Below, piece by piece: positions 25,805 to 35,028 of a DNA stretch of 64,000 nucleotides (the first letter of the stretch is position 1; each line of letters begins with the position of its first letter). The DNA comes from Pseudonocardia asaccharolytica DSM 44247 = NBRC 16224. GTDB lineage: Bacteria; Actinomycetota; Actinomycetes; Mycobacteriales; Pseudonocardiaceae. A program made the position numbers and the translations under genes. Where the stretch lies: the NCBI RefSeq assembly GCF_000423625.1, contig NZ_AUII01000009.1:1-64000 (forward strand). The letters run 5' to 3'. The notes under the pieces were generated by a model. That model worked only from the letters and a program-made list of their open reading frames with translations. It searched no databases and was not told where the DNA came from.

Positions 25805-27361
25805 CTACGGCGAGAGCAACGGCACCGGGTGCAGCAGGGGGACCCGCAGGAGCGCGGTGGTGCCCCGGCCCGGACGGCCGGAGATCGCGAAGTGCGCCCC
25901 GACCTCGGCCATTCGCTCGCGGACCCCGAGCAGCCCGAACCCGTGCTGCCGGGTGGTGTCCAAGCCACGACCGTCGTCGGTGACGGTGACCTCGAGATGC
26001 CCGGAGTCGAACCGGACATCAACCCGCACGCTCGCCGCATCCGCGTGCTTGCCGACGTTGTGCAACAGCTCCTGCACGCCCCGGGCCACCGCCCGCCGGG
26101 TCGCCCCGTCGAGCGGTGCCTCCGGACCGAAGACGTTCAGCTCGCACGGCAGGCGGAAGTTGGCCACGAACTCGTCGGCGACCGCCGCGAGGTCCTCACC
26201 GAGGCGACCGCGGCTCCCCAGCGGTTGCCGGAGGCTGCGGATCCACCGACGCGACTCCTCGACGCCCCGCTGTGCGTTGTGCAGCGCCTGGTCGAGGTAC
26301 TGCTGATGGCCCTCCGGCTCGTCGGCGGCACTTGCGGCGGCCGTCAAGTTGAGCTGGATGGCATAGAATCGCTGGGCGATGCCGTCGTGAATCTCTCGCG
26401 CCAGCCGGCCCTGCTGCTCGGCGGCTCCGGCCTGCTTGCTCTCCCGGTAGCGTTGCTGCCGCCAAGCCGCGACCGAGACCAGCTCCGCGATCGCCCGGCC
26501 GACCCGCTGGTCCCGCAGGCTGGGCTCGGCGCCGCAATCGATGAGCAGCTGCCCCAGGCGATGACTGCCGACGACGAGGGGCAGCGCGAGCTGGGTGCTC
26601 GATAACGGCGTCCGGCCGACTGGTTCGTCGGACGACCGGACGCCGCCGAAGCCGTCCACCTCGCAGCGTTCGAAACCGAAGCTCCGGCAGGCGAAGTCAA
26701 GCACCCCGGACAGCGCCGTGCCCCCGTCGAACCCGTCCAGCCGACGGCCGATCTCGTACAGGTTCGCGATCTCGGCAGCGCGCGCCTGGACGCCCTCGTG
26801 CGACTTCGCCCGCTCCAGGGCGATGTCGATCTGACTGGCCACCATCGAGAAGAGCTCGACCCACTCCTCGTCGAGCTTTCGCGGGACGCCGTGTGCGCAC
26901 AACGCCAGCACGCCATGCGCCGCAGAACCTGAGCCGATCTTCACGAAGGCGGCGGTCCGGATCTCCTCCGGGACAATGCAACGGCGTTCGCGTTCCGTGA
27001 CGATCGCATAACCGGCCCGAGCGTCATCGGCGTCGAAGAGAAGCGGCTCGGACGCTCGGAATGCCCGGCTCGGCAAGCTTCGCGACGATTTGCCATGAAC
27101 GTCGATGCCCGGCTGCAACCCGTTCCGAAAACCCTTCGCACCGCGGCCGATGAGCAGGTCTTGCTCCCGGTCGAACCAATAGATCACCCCGCTGTCGAGC
27201 CCGGTCACCGTTAGTAGCGACCCGACCGCACTGTCGATGATCTCGCCCGCACCGAGGCTGCCGTTGATCGCCGCGGCGGCGGTGTTCAGGGCCCGCAGCC
27301 GCGCCGCGGTGTCACCTCTGCCGGTCTCCGGTGAACGCCCGCCGCGGCTCTCATTGATCAT
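25805..27361 (-). CDS. GAF-domain sensor histidine kinase (NarL/DesK type)
   Basis: 518 residues from ATG 27361, with GAGGTG 8 nt upstream. There are no transmembrane segments, so it is a cytosolic sensor. Residues 20-185 form a GAF-like domain and 190-300 a second GAF-like region. A HisKA_3 dimerisation helix follows with phospho-His about H325 (LAREIHDGIAQ), then an HATPase with N box ELLHNVGKHA and G boxes DDGRGLD and GFGLLGVRERM. It should sense a soluble ligand and phosphorylate the LuxR-type regulator at 19624. It lies directly upstream of the molybdenum hydroxylase operon on the same strand. Confidence 0.9.
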   Translation of the reverse strand: MINESRGGRSPETGRGDTAARLRALNTAAAAINGSLGAGEIIDSAVGSLLTVTGLDSGVIYWFDREQDLLIGRGAKGFRNGLQPGIDVHGKSSRSLPSRAFRASEPLLFDADDARAGYAIVTERERRCIVPEEIRTAAFVKIGSGSAAHGVLALCAHGVPRKLDEEWVELFSMVASQIDIALERAKSHEGVQARAAEIANLYEIGRRLDGFDGGTALSGVLDFACRSFGFERCEVDGFGGVRSSDEPVGRTPLSSTQLALPLVVGSHRLGQLLIDCGAEPSLRDQRVGRAIAELVSVAAWRQQRYRESKQAGAAEQQGRLAREIHDGIAQRFYAIQLNLTAAASAADEPEGHQQYLDQALHNAQRGVEESRRWIRSLRQPLGSRGRLGEDLAAVADEFVANFRLPCELNVFGPEAPLDGATRRAVARGVQELLHNVGKHADAASVRVDVRFDSGHLEVTVTDDGRGLDTTRQHGFGLLGVRERMAEVGAHFAISGRPGRGTTALLRVPLLHPVPLLSP

Positions 27362-27726
27362 GTAGCCCACACCTCGCACCCGACCGCTGTCGGCGACGCG
27401 TTGCAGCTCCTCAGCACGCCGGCCTCCACCTCACCCGCCCGTCGGGCCTGTAGCGGACCACCTTCTATTATGCAACGCCCGTAACGGTGATACGCGAGCG
27501 TCACATCGCCACGATGTGTGAAAGCTACCTGTGAGCCGAGCGTCCCACCAACCTCCGGGCAGGAATCGGCTGGAGCGTCTGCAGGCTCGCTCGAGCGCGT
27601 CAGGCACGGGCCGAGTAGCCCTTCGACGAAAGGCACCGCCAGCCGGCCCGTCCGCGGGTGTGCCGCCCCGGAGGGGTCGGCACGACCGGGCTCCGAGTGG
27701 AGTTCGGACCATCGCCAGGTGCAGGC
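27362..27726. other. Gene-free interval upstream of the sensor kinase
   Basis: 365 bp with no convincing reading frame. It should contain the kinase promoter on the minus strand. A hairpin at 27660-27683 (GTGCCGCCCC paired with GGGG-CGGCAC, 3-nt loop, one bulge) probably terminates the minus-strand gene ending at 27727. Confidence 0.4.
27660..27683 (-). terminator. Hairpin after pyruvyl transferase gene
   Basis: Ten-bp stem with one bulged base and a GGA-type loop, 44 bp past the stop of the minus-strand gene at 27727. Confidence 0.5.
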
Positions 27727-28992
27727 TCAGACCTCGGGCCTGGCTCGGCTGATGCGCGCCCAGAACGACCGGGGGCCGACGGCCTCCGCGGTCGACCCCG
27801 CCGCGGCGCCGGAGGGCCGATGACCGTTGGCCGGCGCGGCGGCGGGGGCCGGGTAGATGCTCCGGGCCAGCGCGGCCTTCTCAGCCCCGCAGCGGCGGCG
27901 TACATCCGCAGGGAAACCCCCGCCGCTCGGGTGGTGCGGGGGCCCGGCCGCAGAGATCGGGTCGCGCAGCTCCCAGCCGGAGCCAAGGTCGATCAGGGAC
28001 TGGTGCTTGGCCGTGTAGTAGTCCGGGTGCACGGCCACGGCCACCCCGCGGGCGCCCGCCGCAGCGGCGAGCAGATGGAAGTGGAACCGGGTGCTGATCC
28101 AGGTCTGGTCGTGGTGCAGCGGCAGCCCGCGCTCCCAGACCGCGCTGAACGGGTAGAACGTCGCGCCCGGGAGCTGGTGTTCGAGCAGCGCGTACACCTC
28201 CCGGTCCAGGCCGGGGATCCCCTCGACGACGCCGACCTGCTCGGGTGCCACCTCCCAGGCTCGCAGCACGTCGAGGGTGTCGGCGGCAAGCCGGCTGCTG
28301 CTGACTTCGGTGGCGTCCGCCTGCAGGCACAGCATGTACGACGGAGCCCCGGCGGTGGGATCGACCACGTCGGCAAGCCCCTCGGCGATCCCCAGGAACA
28401 CATCGTCGCAGCTCAGCACCGCACCGCCACCGGCCAGCTCGAGCGAGTACCGGTCGCGCACGTCGACCACGTCGAAGCGCTCGACCAGCGCGCGCAGCAG
28501 CGCCTCGGTGTCGGCTGTGGCCGGAGCCAGACCCTGCCCTGTCATCACCGCACGACCCCCGGACCGGGCGGCCGCGGCGGCCGCGCCGGCCAACAGGCCG
28601 AGCCGGTCGGGCCACAGGTCGGTGATGTAGCCGCCGCCGATGAGATGCACCACCTGGGCACGAGCCAGCAGCTCGACTCCGATCACCCAGCGGGGCGCCA
28701 TCCCCGGATCGCGGATCGCCCGCTGCACCCAGGCGGCGATCTGCCACGGCTCGCGGTCCGGCGCGGCACGACACAGCCGCCACAACGTGTCCACGAACCG
28801 CGCCCGCGGGTGCAGCCCGTCCAGCAGTACGGCCGCGCTGGCCGGCTCCTGACAATCCAGCCACACGTCCGCGTCGGGCGCGACAGCCGCCAGATGGCGC
28901 AGCCATGTCGCCGCGACCAGCTCGTCGCCGTAGTTCGGGAAACCAGTCGAGCCGACCAGGTAGTAGCAGGGCCGTTCACCCGCTGGCGTCAT
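27727..28992 (-). CDS. Polysaccharide pyruvyl transferase family protein
   Basis: 421 residues from ATG 28992. The N-terminal block YYLVGSTGFPNYGDELVA resembles the family opening (GyyGxxNxGDE), HLIGGGYITDLW matches the central glycine-rich motif, and STRFHFHLLAAAAGARGVAVA matches the conserved C-terminal SxRxHxxxxA block. Family members add ketal-linked pyruvate to cell-surface glycans, using PEP, and are related to CsaB. The last 60 residues are a low-complexity Ala/Pro-rich tail. It stands alone with no glycosyltransferase beside it, so the acceptor is unknown. Confidence 0.85.
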   Translation of the reverse strand: MTPAGERPCYYLVGSTGFPNYGDELVAATWLRHLAAVAPDADVWLDCQEPASAAVLLDGLHPRARFVDTLWRLCRAAPDREPWQIAAWVQRAIRDPGMAPRWVIGVELLARAQVVHLIGGGYITDLWPDRLGLLAGAAAAAARSGGRAVMTGQGLAPATADTEALLRALVERFDVVDVRDRYSLELAGGGAVLSCDDVFLGIAEGLADVVDPTAGAPSYMLCLQADATEVSSSRLAADTLDVLRAWEVAPEQVGVVEGIPGLDREVYALLEHQLPGATFYPFSAVWERGLPLHHDQTWISTRFHFHLLAAAAGARGVAVAVHPDYYTAKHQSLIDLGSGWELRDPISAAGPPHHPSGGGFPADVRRRCGAEKAALARSIYPAPAAAPANGHRPSGAAAGSTAEAVGPRSFWARISRARPEV

Positions 28993-29075
28993 CGGTCTCC
29001 CATCGCTTCTCGCGGGCGGGCGCCCCGGGCGGAGCGCCACACCCACCGATACCCGTGCCTCGAGCCGGGACGAGG

Positions 29076-29645
29076 CTACGAGGTGATATTGAAGGTGGTC
29101 TTCAGCGCCTCGTCGCCCTTGGCGGTCGTGTTGCCGGTCGGGTTGGTCTTCACCTGGTCGGCACTCACCCCGGCCTCCTGCAGGGCCGTGGAGATGGCCT
29201 CGGCGCGCTGTTCGGAAAGCTCCTGTGCCTTCCGGGCGTCGTCGTAGCCCGCGTGGGTCTCCACCGTGATCTTCGCGTTGCTTCCCTTCAGCAACGTCCC
29301 GATCTGCTGCAGCGTCTTCTGGTCGGAGCCGGACAGCTCGGCACTCTCCGGGCCGAATGTCACCGGCTGAGCCTTCACCAGGTCCGCCACCTTGCCCTGC
29401 AGCTGCTGGATCGAAGCGTCGATCGCGCCGCCGGCGGCACCCACCGCATCCGAGGCCTGCCCCGCCGCGTTCTTCGCAGCGTCAGCCGCGCCCTGCGCCG
29501 CGTCCGATGCGCCCTGCGCGGCCGATTGTGCCGCACCGGCGGCGTCCTTCGCGGACGACACCGCGTCCTCCGCGCCCGAGCAGCCCGCCGCCACGGCCAT
29601 CGTCACCGCAGCAGAGACAATGACACCCAGTACGGTCCGTCGCAT
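29076..29645 (-). CDS. OmpA-like lipoprotein with Ala-rich linker
   Basis: 189 residues from ATG 29645, preceded by GAAGGAGAG. A signal peptide (MRRTVLGVIVSAAVTMAVAA) ends in the lipobox AAGC, so it should be a membrane-anchored lipoprotein. Residues 25-75 are an Ala/Asp/Gln repeat-rich helical linker (DAAQGAADAAKNAAGQASDA). The C-terminal part, from about VTFGPESAELSGSDQKTLQQ, is an OmpA/MotB-type peptidoglycan-binding domain, with a shortened NxxLSxxRA-like block AQELSEQRAEAI. Mycobacterial ArfA-type proteins have a similar build. Likely a cell-wall structural protein. Single gene. Confidence 0.82.
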   Translation of the reverse strand: MRRTVLGVIVSAAVTMAVAAGCSGAEDAVSSAKDAAGAAQSAAQGASDAAQGAADAAKNAAGQASDAVGAAGGAIDASIQQLQGKVADLVKAQPVTFGPESAELSGSDQKTLQQIGTLLKGSNAKITVETHAGYDDARKAQELSEQRAEAISTALQEAGVSADQVKTNPTGNTTAKGDEALKTTFNITS

Positions 29646-29960
29646 CGTTCGACTCTCCTTCGTCATTCGCGTCTCGTTGCACCGGTCGGCCACACAGCCA
29701 GAGCGGAGCGCCCGCAGGATTTGCCGCGACGACGATCAGCCGCGACAAACCAGATTCCGGCCGCCGAGTCGGGCGAATCGGCCAGAACCCCCCTCGCCCA
29801 CCGACCACAACCGATCACATGCACCAAGCACAACGGACAGTCATGCGGACGGTTACGGTGGACATTTCGCCGAACGGGGAAGGAACGGGGTGGTCACGAC
29901 CCGCACGGGCAGCGAGCACCTCCCCGCGCTCCGCTACGGCGCGACCCTCATACGTGCTCC
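29646..29960. other. Gene-free interval
   Basis: 315 bp between the lipoprotein start and the end of the MoxR-VWA gene. I see no coding frame, terminator or clear promoter beyond the ribosome site of the lipoprotein gene. Confidence 0.3.
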
Positions 29961-31895
29961 TCAGCTCAGGATCCGGGTCAGCGCGGGGGCGACATCGGCC
30001 AGCCGGCGCACCGGCTGGCTGATCCCCCCGCCGCGCGCGGCGAGCGCGGCGGCGGCGGCCTCGGCGTCGGCGGCATCCCCGCCGGGCAGCGGAACGAGCA
30101 CGTGCAGCCGATCGATCCCGCCGAGCGCGGTCAACGGGTCGTCGCCCGCGGTGTGCAGGCAGTCCGACAGCAACACGACCATCCGCTCCTCGGCAACCGC
30201 GCCGGCGAGCTGGGCCGACGCCTCGCGCAGTCCCGCGGCGAGATCCGTGGTGCCGTGCCCGCGCAGCCCGACGAGCTCGGAGATCAGCTCCTCGGGCGGG
30301 CGGCGAACCCCCTGGCGCTGCAACGTCCGCACGCCGGCGCTGAACGCCAGCACCCCCGGTTCGAGCTTGGCGCCCCCGGTCTCGCCGGCCAGCACCACCC
30401 CGGCCGCCGCGGCCGCCGCGAGCGCGACGGCCAGTCCCTGCATCGACCCGCTGATGTCCACGACGAGGCAGATCGCGCGGCGATGGGCCGTCCAGGTGCG
30501 GGTGATGAGGTCCTCGGGAGCGGGCCGCCGCGTGATCCCGGGCTGCCAGCGCTCCAGGGTGCGGTCGAGGTCGAGGTCCCCCTCGCCGCCGCGGGCGGGC
30601 CCCATCCTGCGGGTCCCGCGCGCCTTCGCCGGACCAACCCTGCCCAGCTGGATGAACACCCGCCCGGCGAGCCGGCGCGCGGCGGCGCGCAGCTGCGCGT
30701 CCGTGGCCACCGCGAGGTCGGCGAGCAACCCGGCCGCGGCCTCCGGGTCGGCGGCGAGCGCCTGGTCGAAGGCCTCGGCGTCGAGCTCGCCGAGCTCCGG
30801 GGAGATGTCCTGGAACTGCTCGTGCCGCGCGCCCAGCTCACCGCGGCCGAGCGTGCGCTCGCCCCTGTTGCGGTGCGGGCGCTCCGGGGAACGGCCCGCC
30901 GCGCCCGGCGGCGGGCCGTCAGCTTTTCCCTGGTCGCCTCCGGAGTCGGGCTCCGCGTCCGGCGGCTGCGGCGCGTCCTCGGGCCACAACCGGTCGAGCA
31001 GCTCGTCGATCACCGACTCCGGGGTCCGGTCGACGCCGTCGGCGATCCGGATCCGGCCCGAGAGCGCGGCGTATGCGGCATCGCGCGCAGTCTCGCGGGC
31101 CGGGGCGCGCTCACCGCGCAGCTCCCCCAACCCGGTGAGCACGAGGCTCAGGTCGATCGCGCCGCGCACCGACGATCCCATCCGGACGTCGCGGTGTTCG
31201 CGGGTGGCCCTGGTCAGCGCGACGGCGAGATCGGTGACCGGGCCCTGCACGCCGCTGACCGAACCGGTGATCGCGCGTTCGGCGGCCTCGTCCTGGTAGC
31301 CGAGGACGATCCGGCACATCCGGTCGGCGATCGCCTGGCTGACCCGGGCGGTGCCGATCGCGTCGAACGGGTTCATCGCGGCGATGAGCCGGAACTTCGA
31401 CCCGGCGCGCACCGTGCCCAGCCGGGGGACCGCGATCTCGCCCTCGGTGAGCACGGTGATCAGGACGTTGAGTGTCTCCTCAGGAACCCGGTTGAGCTCC
31501 TCGAGGTAGAGCAGTCCACCGCTCGGAGGCTTGCCGGAGAGCGCATCGGCACTGCCGCGCATCGCGGTGAGCAACGGCCCGTCGACGAAGCTCGCAGGCA
31601 GGTAACCCTCGGCGAGGACCTGCGACGGGTCGAACGCGCCGATGAGCCGGGCCGGGGTCAGCTCCGCGTTGCCCTCGACGAACACCACGTCCTGACCGGC
31701 ATCGCGGGCGATGGCCCGCAGCAGGGTCGATTTCCCCGTGCCGGGCGGGCCCTCGATGACGACGTGCCGGCCCGTCGCCAGCGCGACGGTGAGCACCTCG
31801 CGCTCGCGGCGCAGGCCGACGATCGGGACGGGCGTGCGGTTCCCGAGCGCGGGCGACAATCCGGAGGACACTGCGGGCGACACGTCGTGGAGCAC
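29961..31895 (-). CDS. MoxR AAA+ ATPase fused to a VWA domain (Mg-chelatase-like)
   Basis: 644 residues from GTG 31895; GTG 31883 would have better spacing to AGGAAAG. The N-terminal AAA+ domain has Walker A EGPPGTGKS near 48-56, Walker B LLYLEELNR near 128 and sensor NPFDAIG. Residues 310-420 are a Pro/Gly/Arg-rich linker. The C-terminal VWA domain carries the MIDAS motif DISGSM near 480 and a matching GTTDLAAGL. The layout matches BchD/ChlI-like or MoxR-VWA chaperones that remodel or metallate enzymes. It lies downstream of an alcohol dehydrogenase but is separated from it by a strong terminator. Its client is unknown. Confidence 0.87.
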   Translation of the reverse strand: MLHDVSPAVSSGLSPALGNRTPVPIVGLRREREVLTVALATGRHVVIEGPPGTGKSTLLRAIARDAGQDVVFVEGNAELTPARLIGAFDPSQVLAEGYLPASFVDGPLLTAMRGSADALSGKPPSGGLLYLEELNRVPEETLNVLITVLTEGEIAVPRLGTVRAGSKFRLIAAMNPFDAIGTARVSQAIADRMCRIVLGYQDEAAERAITGSVSGVQGPVTDLAVALTRATREHRDVRMGSSVRGAIDLSLVLTGLGELRGERAPARETARDAAYAALSGRIRIADGVDRTPESVIDELLDRLWPEDAPQPPDAEPDSGGDQGKADGPPPGAAGRSPERPHRNRGERTLGRGELGARHEQFQDISPELGELDAEAFDQALAADPEAAAGLLADLAVATDAQLRAAARRLAGRVFIQLGRVGPAKARGTRRMGPARGGEGDLDLDRTLERWQPGITRRPAPEDLITRTWTAHRRAICLVVDISGSMQGLAVALAAAAAAGVVLAGETGGAKLEPGVLAFSAGVRTLQRQGVRRPPEELISELVGLRGHGTTDLAAGLREASAQLAGAVAEERMVVLLSDCLHTAGDDPLTALGGIDRLHVLVPLPGGDAADAEAAAAALAARGGGISQPVRRLADVAPALTRILS

Positions 31896-31909
31896 CTTTC
31901 CTACAAAGC

Positions 31910-31946
31910 GTCCGTGCCGGGTCCCGCTGCGGGACCCGGCACGGAC
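31910..31946 (-). terminator. Strong hairpin after the alcohol dehydrogenase gene
   Basis: Perfect 17-bp stem (GTCCGTGCCGGGTCCCG and its complement) with a CTG loop, 19 bp beyond the stop of the dehydrogenase. It also lies just upstream of the MoxR-VWA start, so that gene needs its own promoter or read-through. Confidence 0.85.
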
Positions 31947-31965
31947 GGGATCGATCAGAGACGGA

Positions 31966-33087
31966 TCAGGCGTTGGGGTCGTGGATGATCACGCCACGGA
32001 CGTTCACCCCGTTGATGAGATCGTCGTACCCCTTGTTGACCTCTTCCAGGCTGTAGGTGTTGGTGACCAGCTCGTCGAGCTTGAGCTGGCCCGCCTGGTA
32101 CATGTCGACCAGCCGCGGGATGTCCTTGAACGGGTCTCCCGAGCCGAACAGCGAGCCCTGGATGCGCTTCTCGAACAGGGTGAGCACCGAGCCCGACAGC
32201 TCGATGGTCGTCTTGGCCGGGTCGGCCAGCCCGGTGACCACCACGGTGCCGCCCTTGCGGATGGCGTTGAACGCGTTCGTCACGACGGCCGAGTCCACCA
32301 CCCCGACGGTGACGATCGCCTTGTCGGCGCCGACCCCGCGGGTGAGCTGCTGCATGAGCTCGTGGGCCTCCTCGGCGGTGGCGCAGGAGTGGGTGGCGCC
32401 CACCCGCTCGGCCATCTCGCGCTTGTTCGCGAGCGGGTCGATGGCGACGACGTTGGCCGCACCGGCCAGCGCCGCACCCTGCACCGCGTTGATGCCGATG
32501 CCGCCGACGCCGTAGATGGCGATCGTGTCCCCGGGCTCGGTGGCGGCCGCGTGCACCGCCGAGCCGAAGCCCGTCGGCACGCCGCAGCCGATCAGCACGG
32601 CCGTGTTCAGCGGCACGTCGTCGGCGACCTTGATGCAGGAGTTCTGCGAGACCGTGGCGCGCTCGGAGAACGTGCCGAGCATGCACATCCCGCCGAGGTC
32701 CTCACCGGCGTCGGAGTGGAACCGGTAGGTGCCGTCGGGCAGACATCCGTCGAGGATGGTGGCGCCCTGGTCGCACAGGTTGGTCATGCCGCTGGCGCAG
32801 AAGCGGCAGTGCCCGCAGACGGGCAGGAACGAGCAGATGACGTGGTCGCCGGGCTTGAGCCGGGTGACGCCCGGGCCGACCTCCTCGATGATCCCCGCAC
32901 CTTCGTGGCCTCCGACGATCGGGAACCGCGGCACGATGTCGCCGTGCCGCAGGTGCTCGTCGGAGTGGCAGAGACCGGCGGCGACGTACTTGATCAGGAC
33001 CTCGCCCTCCTTGGGCGGGTCGAGCGTGAGCTCCTCGATCTCGAACGGCTTGCCCACTTCCCGCAGGACGGCGGCCTTGGTCTTCAT
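31966..33087 (-). CDS. Zinc alcohol dehydrogenase, NDMA-dependent type
   Basis: 373 residues from ATG 33087; ATG 33102 is a possible alternative. Zinc-dependent medium-chain dehydrogenase. The catalytic zinc region is AAGLCHSDEHLRHGD and GGHEGAGIIEEVG, and the structural zinc cysteines are in CGHCRFCASGMTNLC. The NAD fold has YGVGGIGINAVQGA. The sequence MKTKAAVLREVGKPFEIEE and the overall pattern match actinobacterial NDMA-dependent alcohol dehydrogenases, which hold their cofactor tightly and need a redox partner. It faces away from the box cluster; a role on an aromatic or aliphatic alcohol is plausible but untested. Confidence 0.88.
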   Translation of the reverse strand: MKTKAAVLREVGKPFEIEELTLDPPKEGEVLIKYVAAGLCHSDEHLRHGDIVPRFPIVGGHEGAGIIEEVGPGVTRLKPGDHVICSFLPVCGHCRFCASGMTNLCDQGATILDGCLPDGTYRFHSDAGEDLGGMCMLGTFSERATVSQNSCIKVADDVPLNTAVLIGCGVPTGFGSAVHAAATEPGDTIAIYGVGGIGINAVQGAALAGAANVVAIDPLANKREMAERVGATHSCATAEEAHELMQQLTRGVGADKAIVTVGVVDSAVVTNAFNAIRKGGTVVVTGLADPAKTTIELSGSVLTLFEKRIQGSLFGSGDPFKDIPRLVDMYQAGQLKLDELVTNTYSLEEVNKGYDDLINGVNVRGVIIHDPNA

Positions 33088-33296
33088 CACCCCTCCTGAC
33101 ATCGGCCCTCACGGGCCGTTCTCGGATTCTCGTGCAGCTCGACGGTGGCGCGCCCACAGCAGGTAGGAGAGCGTGTCGGCGACCGCGTTGCGCACCGCGC
33201 CACGGCCCATTCGTAGCAGCATGCGCATGCCGTTGTGAAGCGCGTCCTAACCCAAAGGACGAGCCCATCTGGAGATGCGATCTTGGTTCGAGATCT

Positions 33297-33333
33297 TCTA
33301 CTGAACATTGCCGAAACGCGATCACGCAGTAGA
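33297..33333 (+). promoter_or_regulatory. Candidate operator upstream of benzoate-CoA ligase
   Basis: Seven-bp perfect inverted repeat TCTACTG...CAGTAGA spanning 37 bp, 36 bp before the ligase start. The same half-sites (TCTAC and GTAGA) recur with nearly identical spacing before boxC at 35029-35066. A second near-palindrome GAGT-N6-ACTC follows at 33332-33345. No regulator gene is adjacent. Confidence 0.5.
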
Positions 33334-33368
33334 GTTTTTGTACTCCAACCCGAAGCGGAGCGTCCCGT

Positions 33369-34988
33369 ATGCCCGAACTGTTCAATGCCTTCAACGCCGC
33401 GGAATACCTCCTCGATCGCCGGGTCACCGCCGGCGACGGCGACCGCGTCGCCGTCCATCACCCGGGCGGCACCCTGACCTATGCCGAGCTCGCCGCCGAG
33501 GTCCGGCGGGTCGCCGCCGGTATGGCCGCCATCGGCGTCCGCCCCGAGGAACGGGTGCTGCTGTGCATGGTCGATGACGTCGAGTTGTTCACCGGCATCC
33601 TGGCCGCGATGTATCTCGGTGCGATCGCGGTGCCGTCCTCGACGATGCTGACCGGTCCGGAGCTGGGCACTCTCGTCCGGGATTCCCGGGCCCGGGTCCT
33701 GCTGGGCAGCCACCAGTTCACCGAGGTCGTGCACACGGCCGCGGCGGGCGCGCCCGATCTGCGCCACGTCGTGCTCACCGGAGCCGATGGCCCCGACTCC
33801 CGCGTGCTCGGCCGCGGCGTCACGGGGCTGACCTGGCGGCAGCTGCTCGCCGCCGGCGCAGACTCGCCCGTCACCACCCCGTACCGCACCTGGGCCGAGT
33901 CGCCCGCGCTGTGGCTCTACACGTCGGGGACGACGGGAACCCCGAAGGGGGCCATGCACCGCCACCACGACATCCGCCATGTCGCCGAGACCTACGGTCA
34001 GCAGGTCCTGGGCCTCCGCCCCGACGACGTCTGCCTCTCGGTGGCCAAGCTGTTCTTCGCCTACGGGATCGGCAACTCGATGTTCTTCCCGCTCTCGGTC
34101 GGCGCGTCCGCGGTGCTCGAACCGTCCCGGCCGAACCCGGCGCGGTATGCCGAGCTGACCCGCGCGCACGGGGTCACGCTGTTCTTCGCCGTCCCCAGCT
34201 TCTGGGGCCCGCTGCTCGCCGCGGGCGCGGACACCGTGCCGCCCGACGCGTTCGCGACCGTGCGCAACGGGGTGTCGGCGGGCGAGACGCTGCCGGCGCG
34301 GATGTTCCACGGCGTGCGCGAGCGGTTCGGCTTCGAGGTGCTCGACGGCATCGGGTCCACCGAGGCGCTGCACATCTTCATCTCCAACATCCCGGGCAAG
34401 GTCGTGCCGGGCAGCTCGGGATATCCGGTGCCCGGGTATCGGGTGCAGCTGCGCCACCCCGACGGCACCGTCATCGAGACGGCCGGCGAACCCGGGATGC
34501 TCTACATCTCGGGCGACTCGATCTGCACCGGATACTGGTGTCGCACCGACGTCAACCGGGCGGTGTTCCACGGCGAGTGGATGCGCACCGGTGACCAGTA
34601 CGTCCGCAACGACGACGACAGCTACACCTGCCTCGGGCGCGCCGACGACGTACTCAAGGTCGGTGGGATCTGGGTCAGCCCTTCCGAGGTGGAGTCGCGG
34701 CTGCTCGAACACCCGGACCTGGCCGAGGCCGTCGTGATCGGGGTGCCCGACGCCGACGGGCTGGACAAGCCGATCGCCTACGTCGTGCCAAGGCCCGGCG
34801 CGGTGGTCGACCCGGACGAGGTCGTCGCGTTCTGCCGGGCCGGGCTGGCCGCGTTCAAGCGTCCCCGCGGGGTGGTGACGCTCGCCGAGCTGCCCAAGAC
34901 CGCGACCGGGAAGATCCAGCGCTACCGGCTGCGCGCTCTCGCGGGCTCCGCGCCGCCTCCGAAACCCGCCGCCGCGGCGCAGACCTGA
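33369..34988 (+). CDS. Benzoate-CoA ligase family protein
   Basis: 539 residues from ATG 33369. Adenylate-forming enzyme that activates benzoate (or a substituted benzoate) to the CoA thioester with ATP. The P-loop is YTSGTTGTPKGAMH near 180, the A5 motif is IGSTEALHIFISN, the A7 motif GEWMRTGDQYV and the A10 lysine lies in PKTATGKIQRYRL near 520. The FAYGIGNSMFFPL block resembles benzoate-CoA ligases specifically. It is the first gene of the aerobic benzoyl-CoA cluster and is followed by boxC after 119 bp with its own candidate operator. A gene name bclA would be reasonable by analogy. Confidence 0.9.
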   Translation: MPELFNAFNAAEYLLDRRVTAGDGDRVAVHHPGGTLTYAELAAEVRRVAAGMAAIGVRPEERVLLCMVDDVELFTGILAAMYLGAIAVPSSTMLTGPELGTLVRDSRARVLLGSHQFTEVVHTAAAGAPDLRHVVLTGADGPDSRVLGRGVTGLTWRQLLAAGADSPVTTPYRTWAESPALWLYTSGTTGTPKGAMHRHHDIRHVAETYGQQVLGLRPDDVCLSVAKLFFAYGIGNSMFFPLSVGASAVLEPSRPNPARYAELTRAHGVTLFFAVPSFWGPLLAAGADTVPPDAFATVRNGVSAGETLPARMFHGVRERFGFEVLDGIGSTEALHIFISNIPGKVVPGSSGYPVPGYRVQLRHPDGTVIETAGEPGMLYISGDSICTGYWCRTDVNRAVFHGEWMRTGDQYVRNDDDSYTCLGRADDVLKVGGIWVSPSEVESRLLEHPDLAEAVVIGVPDADGLDKPIAYVVPRPGAVVDPDEVVAFCRAGLAAFKRPRGVVTLAELPKTATGKIQRYRLRALAGSAPPPKPAAAAQT

Positions 34989-35028
34989 TCCACTTCCCGG
35001 CTCATCGGGTCTGCCTCCGGGACAACGT

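Noticed and set aside
28905..31988. A 1,027-codon open frame on the plus strand
   Set aside because: It is antisense to the pyruvyl transferase, lipoprotein and MoxR-VWA genes and translates to Arg/Pro/Gly-rich sequence without domains, as expected of shadows in GC-rich DNA.
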